64,000 nt of DNA from Sphingomonas taxi (GTDB lineage Bacteria; Pseudomonadota; Alphaproteobacteria; Sphingomonadales; Sphingomonadaceae), in NCBI GenBank assembly GCA_003240625.1, contig QFMX01000011.1, forward strand, positions 1-64,000, in the 5' to 3' direction. How positions within the stretch are numbered: the first letter of the stretch is position 1; every line of letters starts with the position of its first letter. The notes beneath the pieces were generated by a model. It had not been told where the DNA came from. It did no database searches and saw only the letters and a list, made by a program, of their open reading frames with translations. This document shows, one piece after another, positions 16,051 through 27,611 of this stretch. Made by a program: the position numbers and the translations under genes.

Positions 16051-17511
16051 ATGTCCCCCGCCGACTTGATCTCTGATATGTTTGCCGATGAAACCCGCCG
16101 CGTGGCGGCGCTCCATGCGCTGGCACTGCTCGACAGCGAGCCGGAGCGCGAATTCGATGCGCTGGTGGCGTTGGCGGCAGAGATGCTGCGGTGCCCGACC
16201 GCCTTGATGACCCTAGTCGATAGCGATCGGCTCTGGATCAAGGCCGCGGCGGGCGGCGAACGCGGGGAGATCAGCCGGGATATCGGGATGTGCGCCTACA
16301 CGATCCAGAACGAGGACCCGCTCGTCATCGAAGACCTCGATGCCGATCCGCGGTTCGCACAAAACCCGCTGGTCATGGCGGAACGGGGCGCTCGATTCTA
16401 TGCGGGTGCGGCGATCCGCGCGGTGGATGCTTCGGGTGAGCGTCATGCGATCGGCACGATATGCGTCATCGATACGGTGCCACGCAGCCTTAACGACGCA
16501 GGCCGCCGTGCCCTGACCCATCTCGCGACATTGGCTGAGACGACCATCGCTGCAAGGTCTGCCGCCAACCGCGCGATCGCGATCGCCACCACCGCAGATC
16601 GGCAGGCCGCAGCGCTCGTCCGGCAGGACCGGATCTTCCGCCAGGCCGAGCGGATGGCGGCGATCGGATCGTGGCGCGTCTCGCTTGAGGACAATCACCT
16701 CGAATGGTCCGACGGCGTCTATCACATCTACGGCCTGCCGATCGGCGACCTGCCCGACATGTCGGGCGCAATGGAATTCTATCCGGCGCACGCACGCGAC
16801 GCGCTGGCCGTCGCACTCGACCGCACGATCGAGAGCGGCGCGCCCTTCGACCTCGAAATCGACTTCACCACCGTCCAGGGCGAGCCGCGCCGGGTCCGCG
16901 TCCTCGGCGAACGCGAGTGCATCGACGACACCCCGATCGCGCTGGTCGGCGTGTTCCAGGACGTGACCGAACGCCACGCACTCGAAACCACGCTGCGTCG
17001 CTCCGCCGACACCGATTCGCTCACCGGGATCGCCAATCGCGCGGCATTTGACCGCGCGCTCGACGCGGCGATGGCACGGTCGCGGGCCGATGCGACGCCG
17101 CTGCTGCTCGCGCTGCTCGATCTCGACGGGTTCAAGGCGATCAACGACACGCTCGGCCACACCGCGGGCGACGATGTGCTGCGCGGCGTCGGCCGGGTGT
17201 TGCGCGAACCCTGGCTCAAGGGCAGCTTCGTGGCGAGGCTGGGCGGCGACGAGTTCGCGGTGCTGGTCGAGCATCCCGCGCTGACCGCGGTGCCGAGCCA
17301 GGTCTGCGCGCGGTTGCAGGAAGCGCTGCGTTTCCCGATCGCGCTCAACGGACTGGCGATGGTCAGCGCCGGGACGGTCGGGATCGCCGCGTTGGAGCCC
17401 GATTGCCTCACCGTCCGCGACTTCGTCCACCGCGCCGATACCGTCCTCTACAAGGAGAAGCGCGGGCGCGTCGGCGAACGTCGGCGGTCCGACCGGCGCG
17501 ACGCCGCGTAA
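16051..17511 (+). CDS. GAF-PAS-GGDEF diguanylate cyclase
   Basis: A 486-residue cytosolic signalling protein predicted to make c-di-GMP. Order: an N-terminal GAF domain (about 15-165, with LALLDSEPEREFDALVALA and VIEDLDADPRF), a PAS domain (about 195-315, with MAAIGSWRVSLEDNHLEWSDGVYHIYGL) and a GGDEF domain from about 325. The active motif RLGGDEFAVLVEH is intact. No RxxD inhibitory site occurs five residues before GGDEF (the segment there is LKGSFVARLGGDEF), so product inhibition through that site is not expected. The start is set at ATG 16051; a TTG 9 nt earlier is possible. It diverges from xerC and precedes priA by 42 nt. Confidence 0.92.
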   Translation: MSPADLISDMFADETRRVAALHALALLDSEPEREFDALVALAAEMLRCPTALMTLVDSDRLWIKAAAGGERGEISRDIGMCAYTIQNEDPLVIEDLDADPRFAQNPLVMAERGARFYAGAAIRAVDASGERHAIGTICVIDTVPRSLNDAGRRALTHLATLAETTIAARSAANRAIAIATTADRQAAALVRQDRIFRQAERMAAIGSWRVSLEDNHLEWSDGVYHIYGLPIGDLPDMSGAMEFYPAHARDALAVALDRTIESGAPFDLEIDFTTVQGEPRRVRVLGERECIDDTPIALVGVFQDVTERHALETTLRRSADTDSLTGIANRAAFDRALDAAMARSRADATPLLLALLDLDGFKAINDTLGHTAGDDVLRGVGRVLREPWLKGSFVARLGGDEFAVLVEHPALTAVPSQVCARLQEALRFPIALNGLAMVSAGTVGIAALEPDCLTVRDFVHRADTVLYKEKRGRVGERRRSDRRDAA

Positions 17512-17553
17512 AGCGGTTCACGCGGAGTCGTTCTATCCCCATATACGGACACG

Positions 17554-19725
17554 ATGTCGTCCCGCGCCCGTGTCCTGATCCTCAACGCCGCCCTTGGGCC
17601 GCTCGACTACCGCGTGCCGGCCGGCATGGACGTGGGGCCGGGCTCGATCGTGGTCGCGCCGCTGGGGCCAAGGCAACTGCTCGGCGTGGTGTGGGAGGCG
17701 GAGCGGATGCCGTCGGATGCGGAGGTTGGCGACAACCGGTTGCGCAACCTGCTCGCGGTGGCCGACGTGCCGCCCTTGGGGGCACCGTTGCGGCGGCTGG
17801 TCGAGTGGACCGCGGATTATTACCTCGCGCCCGCGGCGTCGGTGTTGCGGATGACGCTCGCCTCGACCTCGGCGCTGGAGGGCGCGCGGACCGCTGTCGA
17901 GTACCGGTCCACCGGCGTCGTGCCGCCCCGCCTCACGCCGCAGCGCGAACAGGCGCTGGAGCGGATCGGTGATCGCCAGGGCCTGATCCGCGAGTTGGCG
18001 ACGACCGCCGACGTCAGCGATGCGGTGATCCGTGGGCTGGTGAAGGTCGGTGCGATCGAGGCGGTCGAGGTCAGCCTGGACAGCCCCTACCCCGTCCCCG
18101 ATCCCTCGCATCACGAGCCGACCTTGTCCGAGGACCAGCGGGCGGCGGCCGATGCTCTGGTCGCTGGCGTGGCCGAGCACGCGTTCCACCCGACGTTGCT
18201 CGACGGGGTCACGGGCTCGGGTAAGACGGAAGTGTATTTCGAGGCGGTGGCGCAGGCGATCCGCGACGGGCGCCAGACGTTGGTGCTGCTACCCGAAATC
18301 GCATTGACCGAGCCGTTCCTCAAGCGCTTCCATGACCGGTTCGGGTGCGAGCCGATCGCGTGGCATTCGGGGCTTCGCTCGACCCAGCGGCGCAGGGCGT
18401 GGCGCGCGATCGCGAGCGGCGAGGCGCTGGTGACGGTAGGGGCGCGGTCCGCGTTGTTCCTGCCCTACCGCGATCTCGGCCTGATCGTCGTCGACGAGGC
18501 GCACGAGACCAGCTTCAAGCAGGAAGAGGGCGTGCATTATCATGCGCGCGACGTCGCGGTGATGCGCGGCAAGTTCGAGGGGTGCCCGGTGATCCTCGCG
18601 TCTGCCACGCCGGCGATCGAGACGCGGCAACAGGTGGTGACCGGGCGGTATGCGGAGTTGAAGCTGCCCGGTCGGTTCGGCGCGGCGGAGATGCCGACGA
18701 TCGAGCCGATCGACCTGATCAAGGAACCGCCCGAGCGTGGCCGCTGGCTGGCGCCACGTCTTGTCAAGGCGATGCAGGAGACCCTGGAGCGGCGCGAACA
18801 GTCGCTGCTGTTCCTCAACCGGCGTGGCTATGCGCCGCTGACCTTGTGCCGGACGTGCGGGCATCGGTTCCAATGCCCGAACTGTACCGCGTGGATGGTC
18901 GAGCACCGGCTGACGCGCAGGCTCGCCTGCCATCATTGCGGCCACATCGAACCGACGCCGCGCGTGTGTCCGGAGTGCAAGGGCGAGGATACACTGGTCG
19001 CCTGCGGGCCGGGGGTCGAGCGGATCGCCGACGAGGTGACCGCGCTGTTCCCGGAGGCGAAGACCGCGGTGGTGACGTCGGACACGATCTGGTCGCCCGC
19101 CAAGGCGGCGGAGTTTGTCGGGCGGATGGAGGCGGGCGATATCGACATCGTCGTCGGCACGCAGCTGGTGACGAAGGGGTATCATTTTCCGAACCTAACC
19201 TTGGTCGGCGTGGTCGATGCGGATCTGGGGCTCGATGGCGGCGACCTACGTGCAGCGGAACGCACGTTCCAACAAATCCGGCAGGTGTCGGGGCGTGCGG
19301 GGCGCGGCGAGAAGCCCGGCCACGTGTTCATCCAGACGCATAGTCCGGGGGCGCAGGTGATGCAGGCGCTGATCACTGGTGATGCGGATGCGTTCTATGC
19401 GGCGGAGACGGATGCGCGGAAGGATGCGGGGGCGCCGCCGTTCGGAAGGTATGCTGCGATCGTGGTGTCGTCGGAGGACCAGGGTTGCGCGCATGATACG
19501 GCCAAGCTGGTGGGGCGGAGTGCGCCCGAGGTCGAGGGCATGCACGTGTATGGGCCTGCGCCGGCGCCGTTGGCGATGCTGCGGGGGCGACACCGGTACC
19601 GGCTGCTGGTCCATGCACGGCGGGCGCTGGATGTGCAGGATGTCATCCGGGCGTGGCTGGGGAAGCTGGACTGGCCGTCGAAGGTTCGAGTGACGGTAGA
19701 CGTCGACCCGTATAACTTCTTGTAA
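17554..19725 (+). CDS. priA: Primosomal replication restart helicase PriA
   Basis: A 723-residue DEAH-type 3'-5' helicase that reloads the replisome at stalled forks. The N-terminal fork-binding domain has RVLILNAALGPLDYRVP, then Walker A GVTGSGKTEVYFEAV, VVDEAHETSFKQEEG and VILASATPAIE. The zinc-binding insertion holds eight cysteines as CRTC, CPNC, CHHC and CPEC (around residues 430-480). Later helicase motifs VVGTQLVTKGYHFPNLTLV and QVSGRAGRGEKPGHV are intact. Length and order match the family. It is followed by palindromic repeats and then the convergent atp operon. Confidence 0.96.
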   Translation: MSSRARVLILNAALGPLDYRVPAGMDVGPGSIVVAPLGPRQLLGVVWEAERMPSDAEVGDNRLRNLLAVADVPPLGAPLRRLVEWTADYYLAPAASVLRMTLASTSALEGARTAVEYRSTGVVPPRLTPQREQALERIGDRQGLIRELATTADVSDAVIRGLVKVGAIEAVEVSLDSPYPVPDPSHHEPTLSEDQRAAADALVAGVAEHAFHPTLLDGVTGSGKTEVYFEAVAQAIRDGRQTLVLLPEIALTEPFLKRFHDRFGCEPIAWHSGLRSTQRRRAWRAIASGEALVTVGARSALFLPYRDLGLIVVDEAHETSFKQEEGVHYHARDVAVMRGKFEGCPVILASATPAIETRQQVVTGRYAELKLPGRFGAAEMPTIEPIDLIKEPPERGRWLAPRLVKAMQETLERREQSLLFLNRRGYAPLTLCRTCGHRFQCPNCTAWMVEHRLTRRLACHHCGHIEPTPRVCPECKGEDTLVACGPGVERIADEVTALFPEAKTAVVTSDTIWSPAKAAEFVGRMEAGDIDIVVGTQLVTKGYHFPNLTLVGVVDADLGLDGGDLRAAERTFQQIRQVSGRAGRGEKPGHVFIQTHSPGAQVMQALITGDADAFYAAETDARKDAGAPPFGRYAAIVVSSEDQGCAHDTAKLVGRSAPEVEGMHVYGPAPAPLAMLRGRHRYRLLVHARRALDVQDVIRAWLGKLDWPSKVRVTVDVDPYNFL

Positions 19726-19789
19726 GGGCGGTGCCTTCAACCTGAGCGCGCACCACCGCCGCAGCTAGTACCACCATCCCGGCCAATAT

Positions 19790-19895
19790 CACCACCCCGG
19801 CGAAGGCCGGGGCCCAGTTGGGGGGCAGGGGTGATATGCGTGGCGCTTCGCCACCTCGACCTTTCCACCTGGGCCCCGGCCTTCGCCGGGGGGGT
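19790..19895. repeat. Paired palindromic repeat (CACCCCGGCGAAGGCCGGGG type)
   Basis: ACCACCCCGGCGAAGGCC at the left mirrors GGCCTTCGCCGGGG at the right, with GGGGCCCAGTTGG and CCTGGGCCCC inside. It lies between priA and the convergent atpC. Confidence 0.78.
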
Positions 19896-19925
19896 AGAAA
19901 GTTCAGTACAGCAGAAGACTTGTTC

Positions 19926-19973
19926 ACCCGCGAAGGCGGGTGCCCAGTCTGGGTCCCCGCCTTCGCGGGGAAA
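19926..19973. repeat. Hairpin pair, possible atp operon terminator region
   Basis: Two short stems, CACCCGCGAAGGCGGGTG and CCCCGCCTTCGCGGGG, lie in tandem 25-70 nt downstream of the atpC stop. On the minus strand they could end atp transcription together with the repeat at 19790-19895. There is no clear U-tract, so Rho-independent termination is uncertain. Confidence 0.5.
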
Positions 19974-19996
19974 CAGTCTTAGCTCAGTTCGTACGC

Positions 19997-20251
19997 TTAC
20001 TCGCCAGCGTGCTCGGCAAGCACCGTCAGGCCCTTGGCGTTGACCTCGGCGAAACCGCCCTTGATCGCGATGATCTCGGGGGTGCCGTTCTGCGTGCGGA
20101 AGATCTGAACGCCGCCGTCGCGGACCGTCGACATGAAGGGCGCATGGCCTTCGAGGACGCCGAAATCGCCTTCGGTGCCGGGGACGACGACCATGTAGAC
20201 CTCCTCCGAGCGGACGAGCTTTTCTGGCGTGACGAGTTCGAAATGCAGCAT
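19997..20251 (-). CDS. atpC: ATP synthase F1 epsilon subunit (short form)
   Basis: Central-stalk subunit of the F1 motor. It is only 84 residues long: MLHFELVTPEKLVRSEEVYM to GLTVLAEHAGE. This covers the N-terminal beta-sandwich (VVPGTEGDFGVLEGHAPFMSTVRDG) and stops where the two-helix C-terminal regulatory domain of the usual ~130-residue subunit would begin. Short epsilon subunits are known in some alphaproteobacteria, so this is likely a genuine form and not a frameshift. Epsilon-mediated inhibition of ATP hydrolysis would then be absent. It ends the atp operon, 49 nt after atpD. Confidence 0.93.
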   Translation of the reverse strand: MLHFELVTPEKLVRSEEVYMVVVPGTEGDFGVLEGHAPFMSTVRDGGVQIFRTQNGTPEIIAIKGGFAEVNAKGLTVLAEHAGE

Positions 20252-20263
20252 GTCTGGGACCTT

Positions 20264-20290
20264 CTCCCTCTCCCCTTCGGGGAGAGGGAG
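20264..20290. repeat. CTCCCTCTCC palindromic unit between atpC and atpD
   Basis: A single hairpin CTCCCTCTCC/GGAGAGGGAG with a CCTTCGG-type loop fills the atpD-atpC spacer. The paired version is at 23285-23389, so the same operon carries both. Confidence 0.65.
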
Positions 20291-20300
20291 CAGTTAGAAG

Positions 20301-21785
<1,485 letters not shown>

Positions 21786-21789
21786 CACA

Positions 21790-22383
21790 CTATCCTTGGG
21801 TCTTGTTGTTGGCCGGGTTGGTACCCGGTGAACGGGTAAAAGTCACGTCGATGCGCTCGGGCGCACCGTTGGTCGAAGGCACGATTGCGACCTTGGCCGG
21901 TGCCGCATCGAGCGGCTGGCCGAGGCGGATCGCGCGCAAGAGGTCGGGCGACGCCTTGATCTTGAAGCGGCCGAGAAACTCGCCGACGGTCTGCGCGAGC
22001 CGCATCCGGGCGGTGGTCGCGTCGACCGGGTCGGTCAGCGTCAGCGTATAGGCCACGGTATCGATCGCCGTGGCGGTCTTGCCGGCGACGACGACCGATG
22101 CCGTGTTGGGCTTGGCCGCGTTCGAGTTCGAGAACATCCGCGGCTGGCCGGTCGCCGTGAAGCCACCGTCCTTTGCCGCATAGTCGCCGAGCGCGAAGCC
22201 CGCCTGGTTGATCGCGCCGATCGTCTCCTGCGGCGCGCCGAACAGCCGGTCCCAGCCCGACAGCGTCGCGACGGACGCGGTCTGCGCCGCCTCCTGCTCG
22301 CGCACCGACGGTGCCGGCTTGCCACAGCCAGCCAGCCCCAACGCCATCGGGGCAGTAAAGGTCAGGGCGACCGCGAACTTCAT
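21790..22383 (-). CDS. Unknown lipoprotein embedded in the atp operon
   Basis: A 197-residue protein of no family I recognise. The signal peptide ends in LGLAGC (Cys20), a clear lipobox, so it should be a lipid-anchored envelope protein. The mature part has a GWDRLFGAPQETIGAINQAGF segment, a TASVVVAGKTATAIDTVAY beta-rich middle and a LAQTVGEFLGRFKIKASPDLLRAIRLG helix. The ATG overlaps the atpG stop (ATGA) and the stop lies 4 nt before atpD, so it is translationally locked into the atp operon. Its product is envelope-targeted while its neighbours are cytoplasmic F1 subunits. There is no frameshift or gap. A role in ATP synthase assembly is possible but is inference from position only. Confidence 0.75.
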   Translation of the reverse strand: MKFAVALTFTAPMALGLAGCGKPAPSVREQEAAQTASVATLSGWDRLFGAPQETIGAINQAGFALGDYAAKDGGFTATGQPRMFSNSNAAKPNTASVVVAGKTATAIDTVAYTLTLTDPVDATTARMRLAQTVGEFLGRFKIKASPDLLRAIRLGQPLDAAPAKVAIVPSTNGAPERIDVTFTRSPGTNPANNKTQG

Positions 22384-23273
22384 TTCAGCGCTTCGGCACC
22401 CGAGATGATCTCGACCAGCTCGGTCGTGATCGCGGCCTGACGCGTGCGGTTATACTGGATCGACAGACGCGTGATCATGTCGCCGGCATTGCGCGTGGCG
22501 TTGTCCATCGCGTTCATGCGCGAGCCCTGCTCCGACGCTGCGTTTTCGAGCAGCGCGCGGAAAATCTGGATCGCGACGTTGCGCGGCAGGAGGTCGGCGA
22601 GGATCGCTTCCTCGTCGGGTTCGTACTCGACCACGGCCTCGGCGGGCGCACCAGGCTTGGCTTCCGCACCGGGAATCGACGACAACGGAATCGGGATGAT
22701 CTGGATGCCGGTCGGAAGCTGCACCAGCGGCGACACGAACTTCGCGTAGAACAGATGCGCGACGTCGAACTGGCCTTCGCCGAAGCGCTTGATCAGGTCC
22801 TCGGAGATTTCCTGCGCGTCGCTGAACGCGAGCTTCTTGATTCCGCCCATCTCGTGATCGGCGAGGATGTCGTTCGGGAAGAAGCGCTTGATTACGCGCC
22901 CCTTCTTGCCGGCGACGTAGAACTTCACGGTCTTGCCAGCCGCGATCAACTCCTCGGCCTTGCGACGTGCCGCACGGACGATGTTGGTGTTGAACGCGCC
23001 CGCGAGGCCACGCTCCGACGTCGCGATGACGATCAGGTGGACCTGGTCCTTGCCGGTACCCGCGAGCAGCGGCGATGCGCCCGGCGCGATGCCGACGCGC
23101 CCCGCGAGGCTCGCCATCACCGCTTCCAAGCGCTCGGCATAGGGACGCCCGGCGACCGCCGCGTCCTGCGCCCGGCGCAGCTTCGCAGCGGCGACCATCT
23201 TCATCGCCTTGGTGATCTTCTGCGTCGACTTCACCGAGCCGATGCGGATCTTGAGGGCCTTAAGTGATGCCAT
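22380..23273 (-). CDS. atpG: ATP synthase F1 gamma subunit
   Basis: Rotor shaft of F1, 297 residues from the ATG at 23273. The N-terminal helix MASLKALKIRIGSVKSTQKI and TKAMKMVAAAKLRRAQ and the C-terminal helix ENAASEQGSRMNAMDNATRNA and LSIQYNRTRQAAITTELVEI are the coiled-coil pair of the family. The SERGLAGAFNTNIVRAA segment marks the Rossmann part. An upstream in-frame extension lies in a palindromic repeat and is not coding. Its stop overlaps the start of the embedded lipoprotein gene. Confidence 0.97.
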   Translation of the reverse strand: MASLKALKIRIGSVKSTQKITKAMKMVAAAKLRRAQDAAVAGRPYAERLEAVMASLAGRVGIAPGASPLLAGTGKDQVHLIVIATSERGLAGAFNTNIVRAARRKAEELIAAGKTVKFYVAGKKGRVIKRFFPNDILADHEMGGIKKLAFSDAQEISEDLIKRFGEGQFDVAHLFYAKFVSPLVQLPTGIQIIPIPLSSIPGAEAKPGAPAEAVVEYEPDEEAILADLLPRNVAIQIFRALLENAASEQGSRMNAMDNATRNAGDMITRLSIQYNRTRQAAITTELVEIISGAEALK

Positions 23274-23284
23274 CGTCTCTTCCT

Positions 23285-23389
23285 GCTCCCTCGCCCCTCC
23301 GGGGAGAGGGTTGGGGTGAGGGGCTGCCAAGGGCGGCACCTCGCGGTACCACCCCTCACCCCGACCCTCTCCCCGCGGGGGAGAGGGAG
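23285..23389. repeat. Paired palindromic repeat (CTCCCTCGCCCCTCCGGGG type)
   Basis: An inverted pair with CCTCCGGGGAGAGGG at one end and CCCTCTCCCCGCGGGGGAG at the other; TTGGGGTGAGGGG and CCCCTCACCCCGA form the inner arms. It separates atpA from atpG inside the operon, so it must allow read-through. Confidence 0.78.
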
Positions 23390-23394
23390 TTTAC

Positions 23395-24924
<1,530 letters not shown>

Positions 24925-24928
24925 TAGC

Positions 24929-25483
24929 TTAGCCCTTCATCGCGTGCGCGAGAGTGTTGAGACGCGTCTTGATCGACGAATCGATCATCTGGCTGCCGAC
25001 GCGGACGACGAGTCCACCCAGCAACGATGGGTCGACGCTGAGGTCGACGGAAACTTCACGGCCGACGCGCTGGCGGAGCTGATGCTTCAGCTCGATCACC
25101 TGCTCGTCGGTCAGCGGATGTGCCGAGACGACTTCGGCAGCGATCTCGCCGCGATGCTGCGCGGCAAGTGCACGGAATGCCTTGATGATCTTCGGCAGCG
25201 CGCCCAGCCGGTGGTTCTCGGCGAGCACGCCGAGGAAGCTCTTGGTGGTCGCATCGACGCCGAGTTCGTCGGCGACCGCGGAGACCGCCTTCACGGCGGC
25301 GCCACGCGACACCATCGGGCTGACCGTCAGGTTGCGGAAGTCTTCGGACTGCGCGAGTGCGTCGCGCACGTTCGCCAGGCTCGACTCGACCGCATCAATC
25401 GTCTTCGCGTCACGCGCGAGTTCGAACAGGGCCAGCGCATAACGCCCGCCTAAGCTCGCCTGAATACCGCCGGATGTCTCCAC
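24929..25483 (-). CDS. atpH: ATP synthase F1 delta subunit
   Basis: Peripheral-stalk subunit joining F1 to F0, 184 residues from a GTG start at 25483 (VETSGGIQASLGGRYALALFE). The family pattern GRYALALFELA, the central VLAENHRLGALPKIIKAF and the C-terminal DPSLLGGLVVRVGSQMIDSSIKTRLNTL are present. The GTG is preferred because the preceding codons show no delta-like sequence and a GAGG/CAGG-containing site lies before it. It is the first gene of the operon. Confidence 0.94.
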   Translation of the reverse strand: METSGGIQASLGGRYALALFELARDAKTIDAVESSLANVRDALAQSEDFRNLTVSPMVSRGAAVKAVSAVADELGVDATTKSFLGVLAENHRLGALPKIIKAFRALAAQHRGEIAAEVVSAHPLTDEQVIELKHQLRQRVGREVSVDLSVDPSLLGGLVVRVGSQMIDSSIKTRLNTLAHAMKG

Positions 25484-25650
25484 GGACCTGTCAATCCTCG
25501 CATGAAACCGAAATAGTGCCGCCCCACGGGGGAAGAGGGCGCGAAAGCACCTCTCATGGGACGCGGCGCGGGTAGCATCGGGTTCCCGGATTGGCAACCC
25601 GGCCGGACGGTCGGGGGGACGGGTTTGTGACTGTTTTGTCATTCACTCTG

Positions 25651-25771
25651 CGTCACCCCGGGTCTTTCGGCTTCGCTCAAGAGAGCCTTGTTCCGGGGTC
25701 CACCGCTCCGCTAACCCTACGGCTTGTTGCCGATGCGGCACGGTGGATGCCGGAACCAGTCCGGCATGACG
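25651..25771. repeat. Degenerate palindromic repeat upstream of atpH
   Basis: CGTCACCCCGG/CCGGGGTCCACCG on the left and CGGTGGATGCCGGA/TCCGGCATGACG on the right form imperfect hairpins, apparently a further family. It occupies the 302-nt gap between the divergent atpH and dienelactone hydrolase genes, where the atp promoter must also lie; I could not place -35/-10 boxes with confidence. Confidence 0.5.
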
Positions 25772-25785
25772 TATAGGAAATCAGA

Positions 25786-26463
25786 ATGACCGGCACGATG
25801 GAAACGATGACGATGTCCGACGGCGCGACCGTCGCGGTCTATCACGCGCAGCCGACCGGCGAGCGCCGCGGCGGTCTCGTGCTGGTGCAGGAGATCTTCG
25901 GCGTGACCGACCACATCCGCGACCTCTGCGACGAATACGCCGCCGATGGTTATGAAGTGCTGGCCCCGGCGCTGTTCGATCGCGAGCACCCCGGTTTCGA
26001 GGCGGACTATTCGGGCGACGGCCTCGCTCGCGGTGTCGAACTGGCGCGGCAACTCCACCCGTTCGATCTGTCGCTGAAGGACGTCCAGACCTGCATCGAC
26101 ACGCTCGCCCCTGCCGGGCCGGTGTTCGTGGTCGGCTATTGCTATGGCGGCTCGGTCGCGTGGTTCGCCTCGACCAAGCTACACGGCGTCGCGGCGGCGA
26201 GCGGCTATTACGGCAGCATGATCCCGGCGACGGCGGACGAGGAGCCTAAGGTGCCGGTGATCCTCCACTTCGGCCGCCACGACCACGGCATCTCGATGGA
26301 AGGCGTCGAACAGGTGATCGCGAAGGATTGGCCGAACGCGACGGTGTATGTCTACGAGGCGGGTCACGGGTTCAACTCGGACCGCCGGAAGGATTATCAC
26401 GAGCCGAGTGCGGACCTGGCGAAGGCGCGAACGCTGGAGCTGTTCCGCGCGAATGGCGGCTGA
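25786..26463 (+). CDS. Dienelactone hydrolase family protein
   Basis: An alpha/beta hydrolase of 225 residues resembling carboxymethylenebutenolidase. The catalytic triad is Cys119 in VGYCYGG, Asp166 in HFGRHDHGI and His194 in EAGHGFN; Glu36 in VQEIFG is the residue that in dienelactone hydrolase holds the cysteine in its active state. No signal peptide is visible. No aromatic-degradation genes are adjacent, so the natural substrate may not be dienelactone. The start could be either of two ATGs in MTGTMETMTM. Confidence 0.9.
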   Translation: MTGTMETMTMSDGATVAVYHAQPTGERRGGLVLVQEIFGVTDHIRDLCDEYAADGYEVLAPALFDREHPGFEADYSGDGLARGVELARQLHPFDLSLKDVQTCIDTLAPAGPVFVVGYCYGGSVAWFASTKLHGVAAASGYYGSMIPATADEEPKVPVILHFGRHDHGISMEGVEQVIAKDWPNATVYVYEAGHGFNSDRRKDYHEPSADLAKARTLELFRANGG

Positions 26464-26493
26464 GCCCAGTTCTGCTCCCCTCCTCACTTCTGC

Positions 26494-26603
26494 CCCCCCT
26501 CCCTGAAAGGGAGGGGTTGGGGGTGGGTCGGTTTCCGCATATCCGAGCGGTTGCGGCCAAAGCCGGCCAACCCACCCCCAGCCCCTCCCTTCCAGGGAGG
26601 GGA
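26494..26603. repeat. Paired palindromic repeat (CCCTCCCTGAAAGGGAGGG type)
   Basis: Same type as 10481-10584: CCCTCCC/GGGAGGG hairpins at both ends with GGGGGTGGGT and ACCCACCCCC arms. It lies between the convergent hydrolase and SDR genes. Confidence 0.78.
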
Positions 26604-26651
26604 GCAAGTACCGCTAACCCGTCCCTTCCAGGGAAAGTCGTAAATCGCTAC

Positions 26652-27497
26652 TCACTCCGCCGGAAAATCCGCCCCCAAGCTATCCGCCTTGTGCGCCTCG
26701 ATCTCCTTCAACCGCCCGGCCATCTTCTCGACGACCGCATCATACCCCCAGGCCCCCAGCACCAGATGCCGCGGCGGGTTCGCCCCCTCGGTCAGCGCGA
26801 TCATCGCCTCGCCGGCCCGCACCGGATCGCCGGCCTGCGTCCCGCTGATCTCGCGCGTGCTGTCGAGCCGCTTGCCGGCCGTGTCCGCATAGTCCGCAAT
26901 CTTCACCGGCGTCTGCTTCAGCGACCGCCCCGCCCAATCCGTCCGGAACGGCCCCGGCTCGACGCACGTCACGGCAATCCCGAGCGGCTTCACCTCGGCG
27001 AGCAGCGAGTCCGACCAGCCCTCCACCGCATGCTTCGACGCGGCGTAATAACCCGAGCCCGGAAACCCGACCAACCCGGCAACCGACGTGATGTTGATCA
27101 CATGCCCGCTCTTCTGCCCGCGCATGATCGGCAACACCGCGCGCGTCAAAGCAAACAATCCGAAGACGTTCGCATCGAACTGCGCGCGGATTTCGGAGTC
27201 CTCGCCCTCCTCGATCGACGCCTGATAGCCATAGCCCGCATTGTTCACGAGCACGTCGATCCGCCCGAACTTCGCCTGCGCCTGCGCGACCGCATCGTCG
27301 ATCTGCGCCTGATCGGTCACGTCGAGCGACACCGCCAGTGCACGGTCCTCCGCGCCCTCCGCGAGATCGGCCACCCGCCCCGCATCCCGCGCGGTAACCA
27401 CCGCACGCCAACCGCGCGCGAGCACGAGCTTGGCGAGTTCGCGACCGAAACCGGTCGAGCAGCCGGAAATGAACCAGACGGGCGTGTCGGAGGCCAT
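26652..27497 (-). CDS. SDR-family oxidoreductase
   Basis: A classical short-chain dehydrogenase/reductase of 281 residues. The NAD(P)-binding motif is SGCSTGFG (residues 11-18), NNAG is at 85-88, and the catalytic S138, Y151 and K155 (YAASK) are present. An arginine after the first strand (TARD) suggests NADPH preference. The C-terminal extension after residue 190 is helical and resembles SDRs annotated as 'oxidoreductase' in sphingomonads. The substrate cannot be told. The ATG at 27497 is preceded by a GGAGG-like site. It diverges from ada. Confidence 0.88.
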   Translation of the reverse strand: MASDTPVWFISGCSTGFGRELAKLVLARGWRAVVTARDAGRVADLAEGAEDRALAVSLDVTDQAQIDDAVAQAQAKFGRIDVLVNNAGYGYQASIEEGEDSEIRAQFDANVFGLFALTRAVLPIMRGQKSGHVINITSVAGLVGFPGSGYYAASKHAVEGWSDSLLAEVKPLGIAVTCVEPGPFRTDWAGRSLKQTPVKIADYADTAGKRLDSTREISGTQAGDPVRAGEAMIALTEGANPPRHLVLGAWGYDAVVEKMAGRLKEIEAHKADSLGADFPAE

Positions 27498-27611
27498 GAG
27501 ACATCTTTCGTTATGGGGTATGCACGGAAGAACGGCCGGGCCGCCCATTCGGGTCCGCTTTGATCGCAAGCCGCGGGATGCGCGCGCGTCGCGACCGGCT
27601 ATACCGATCCA

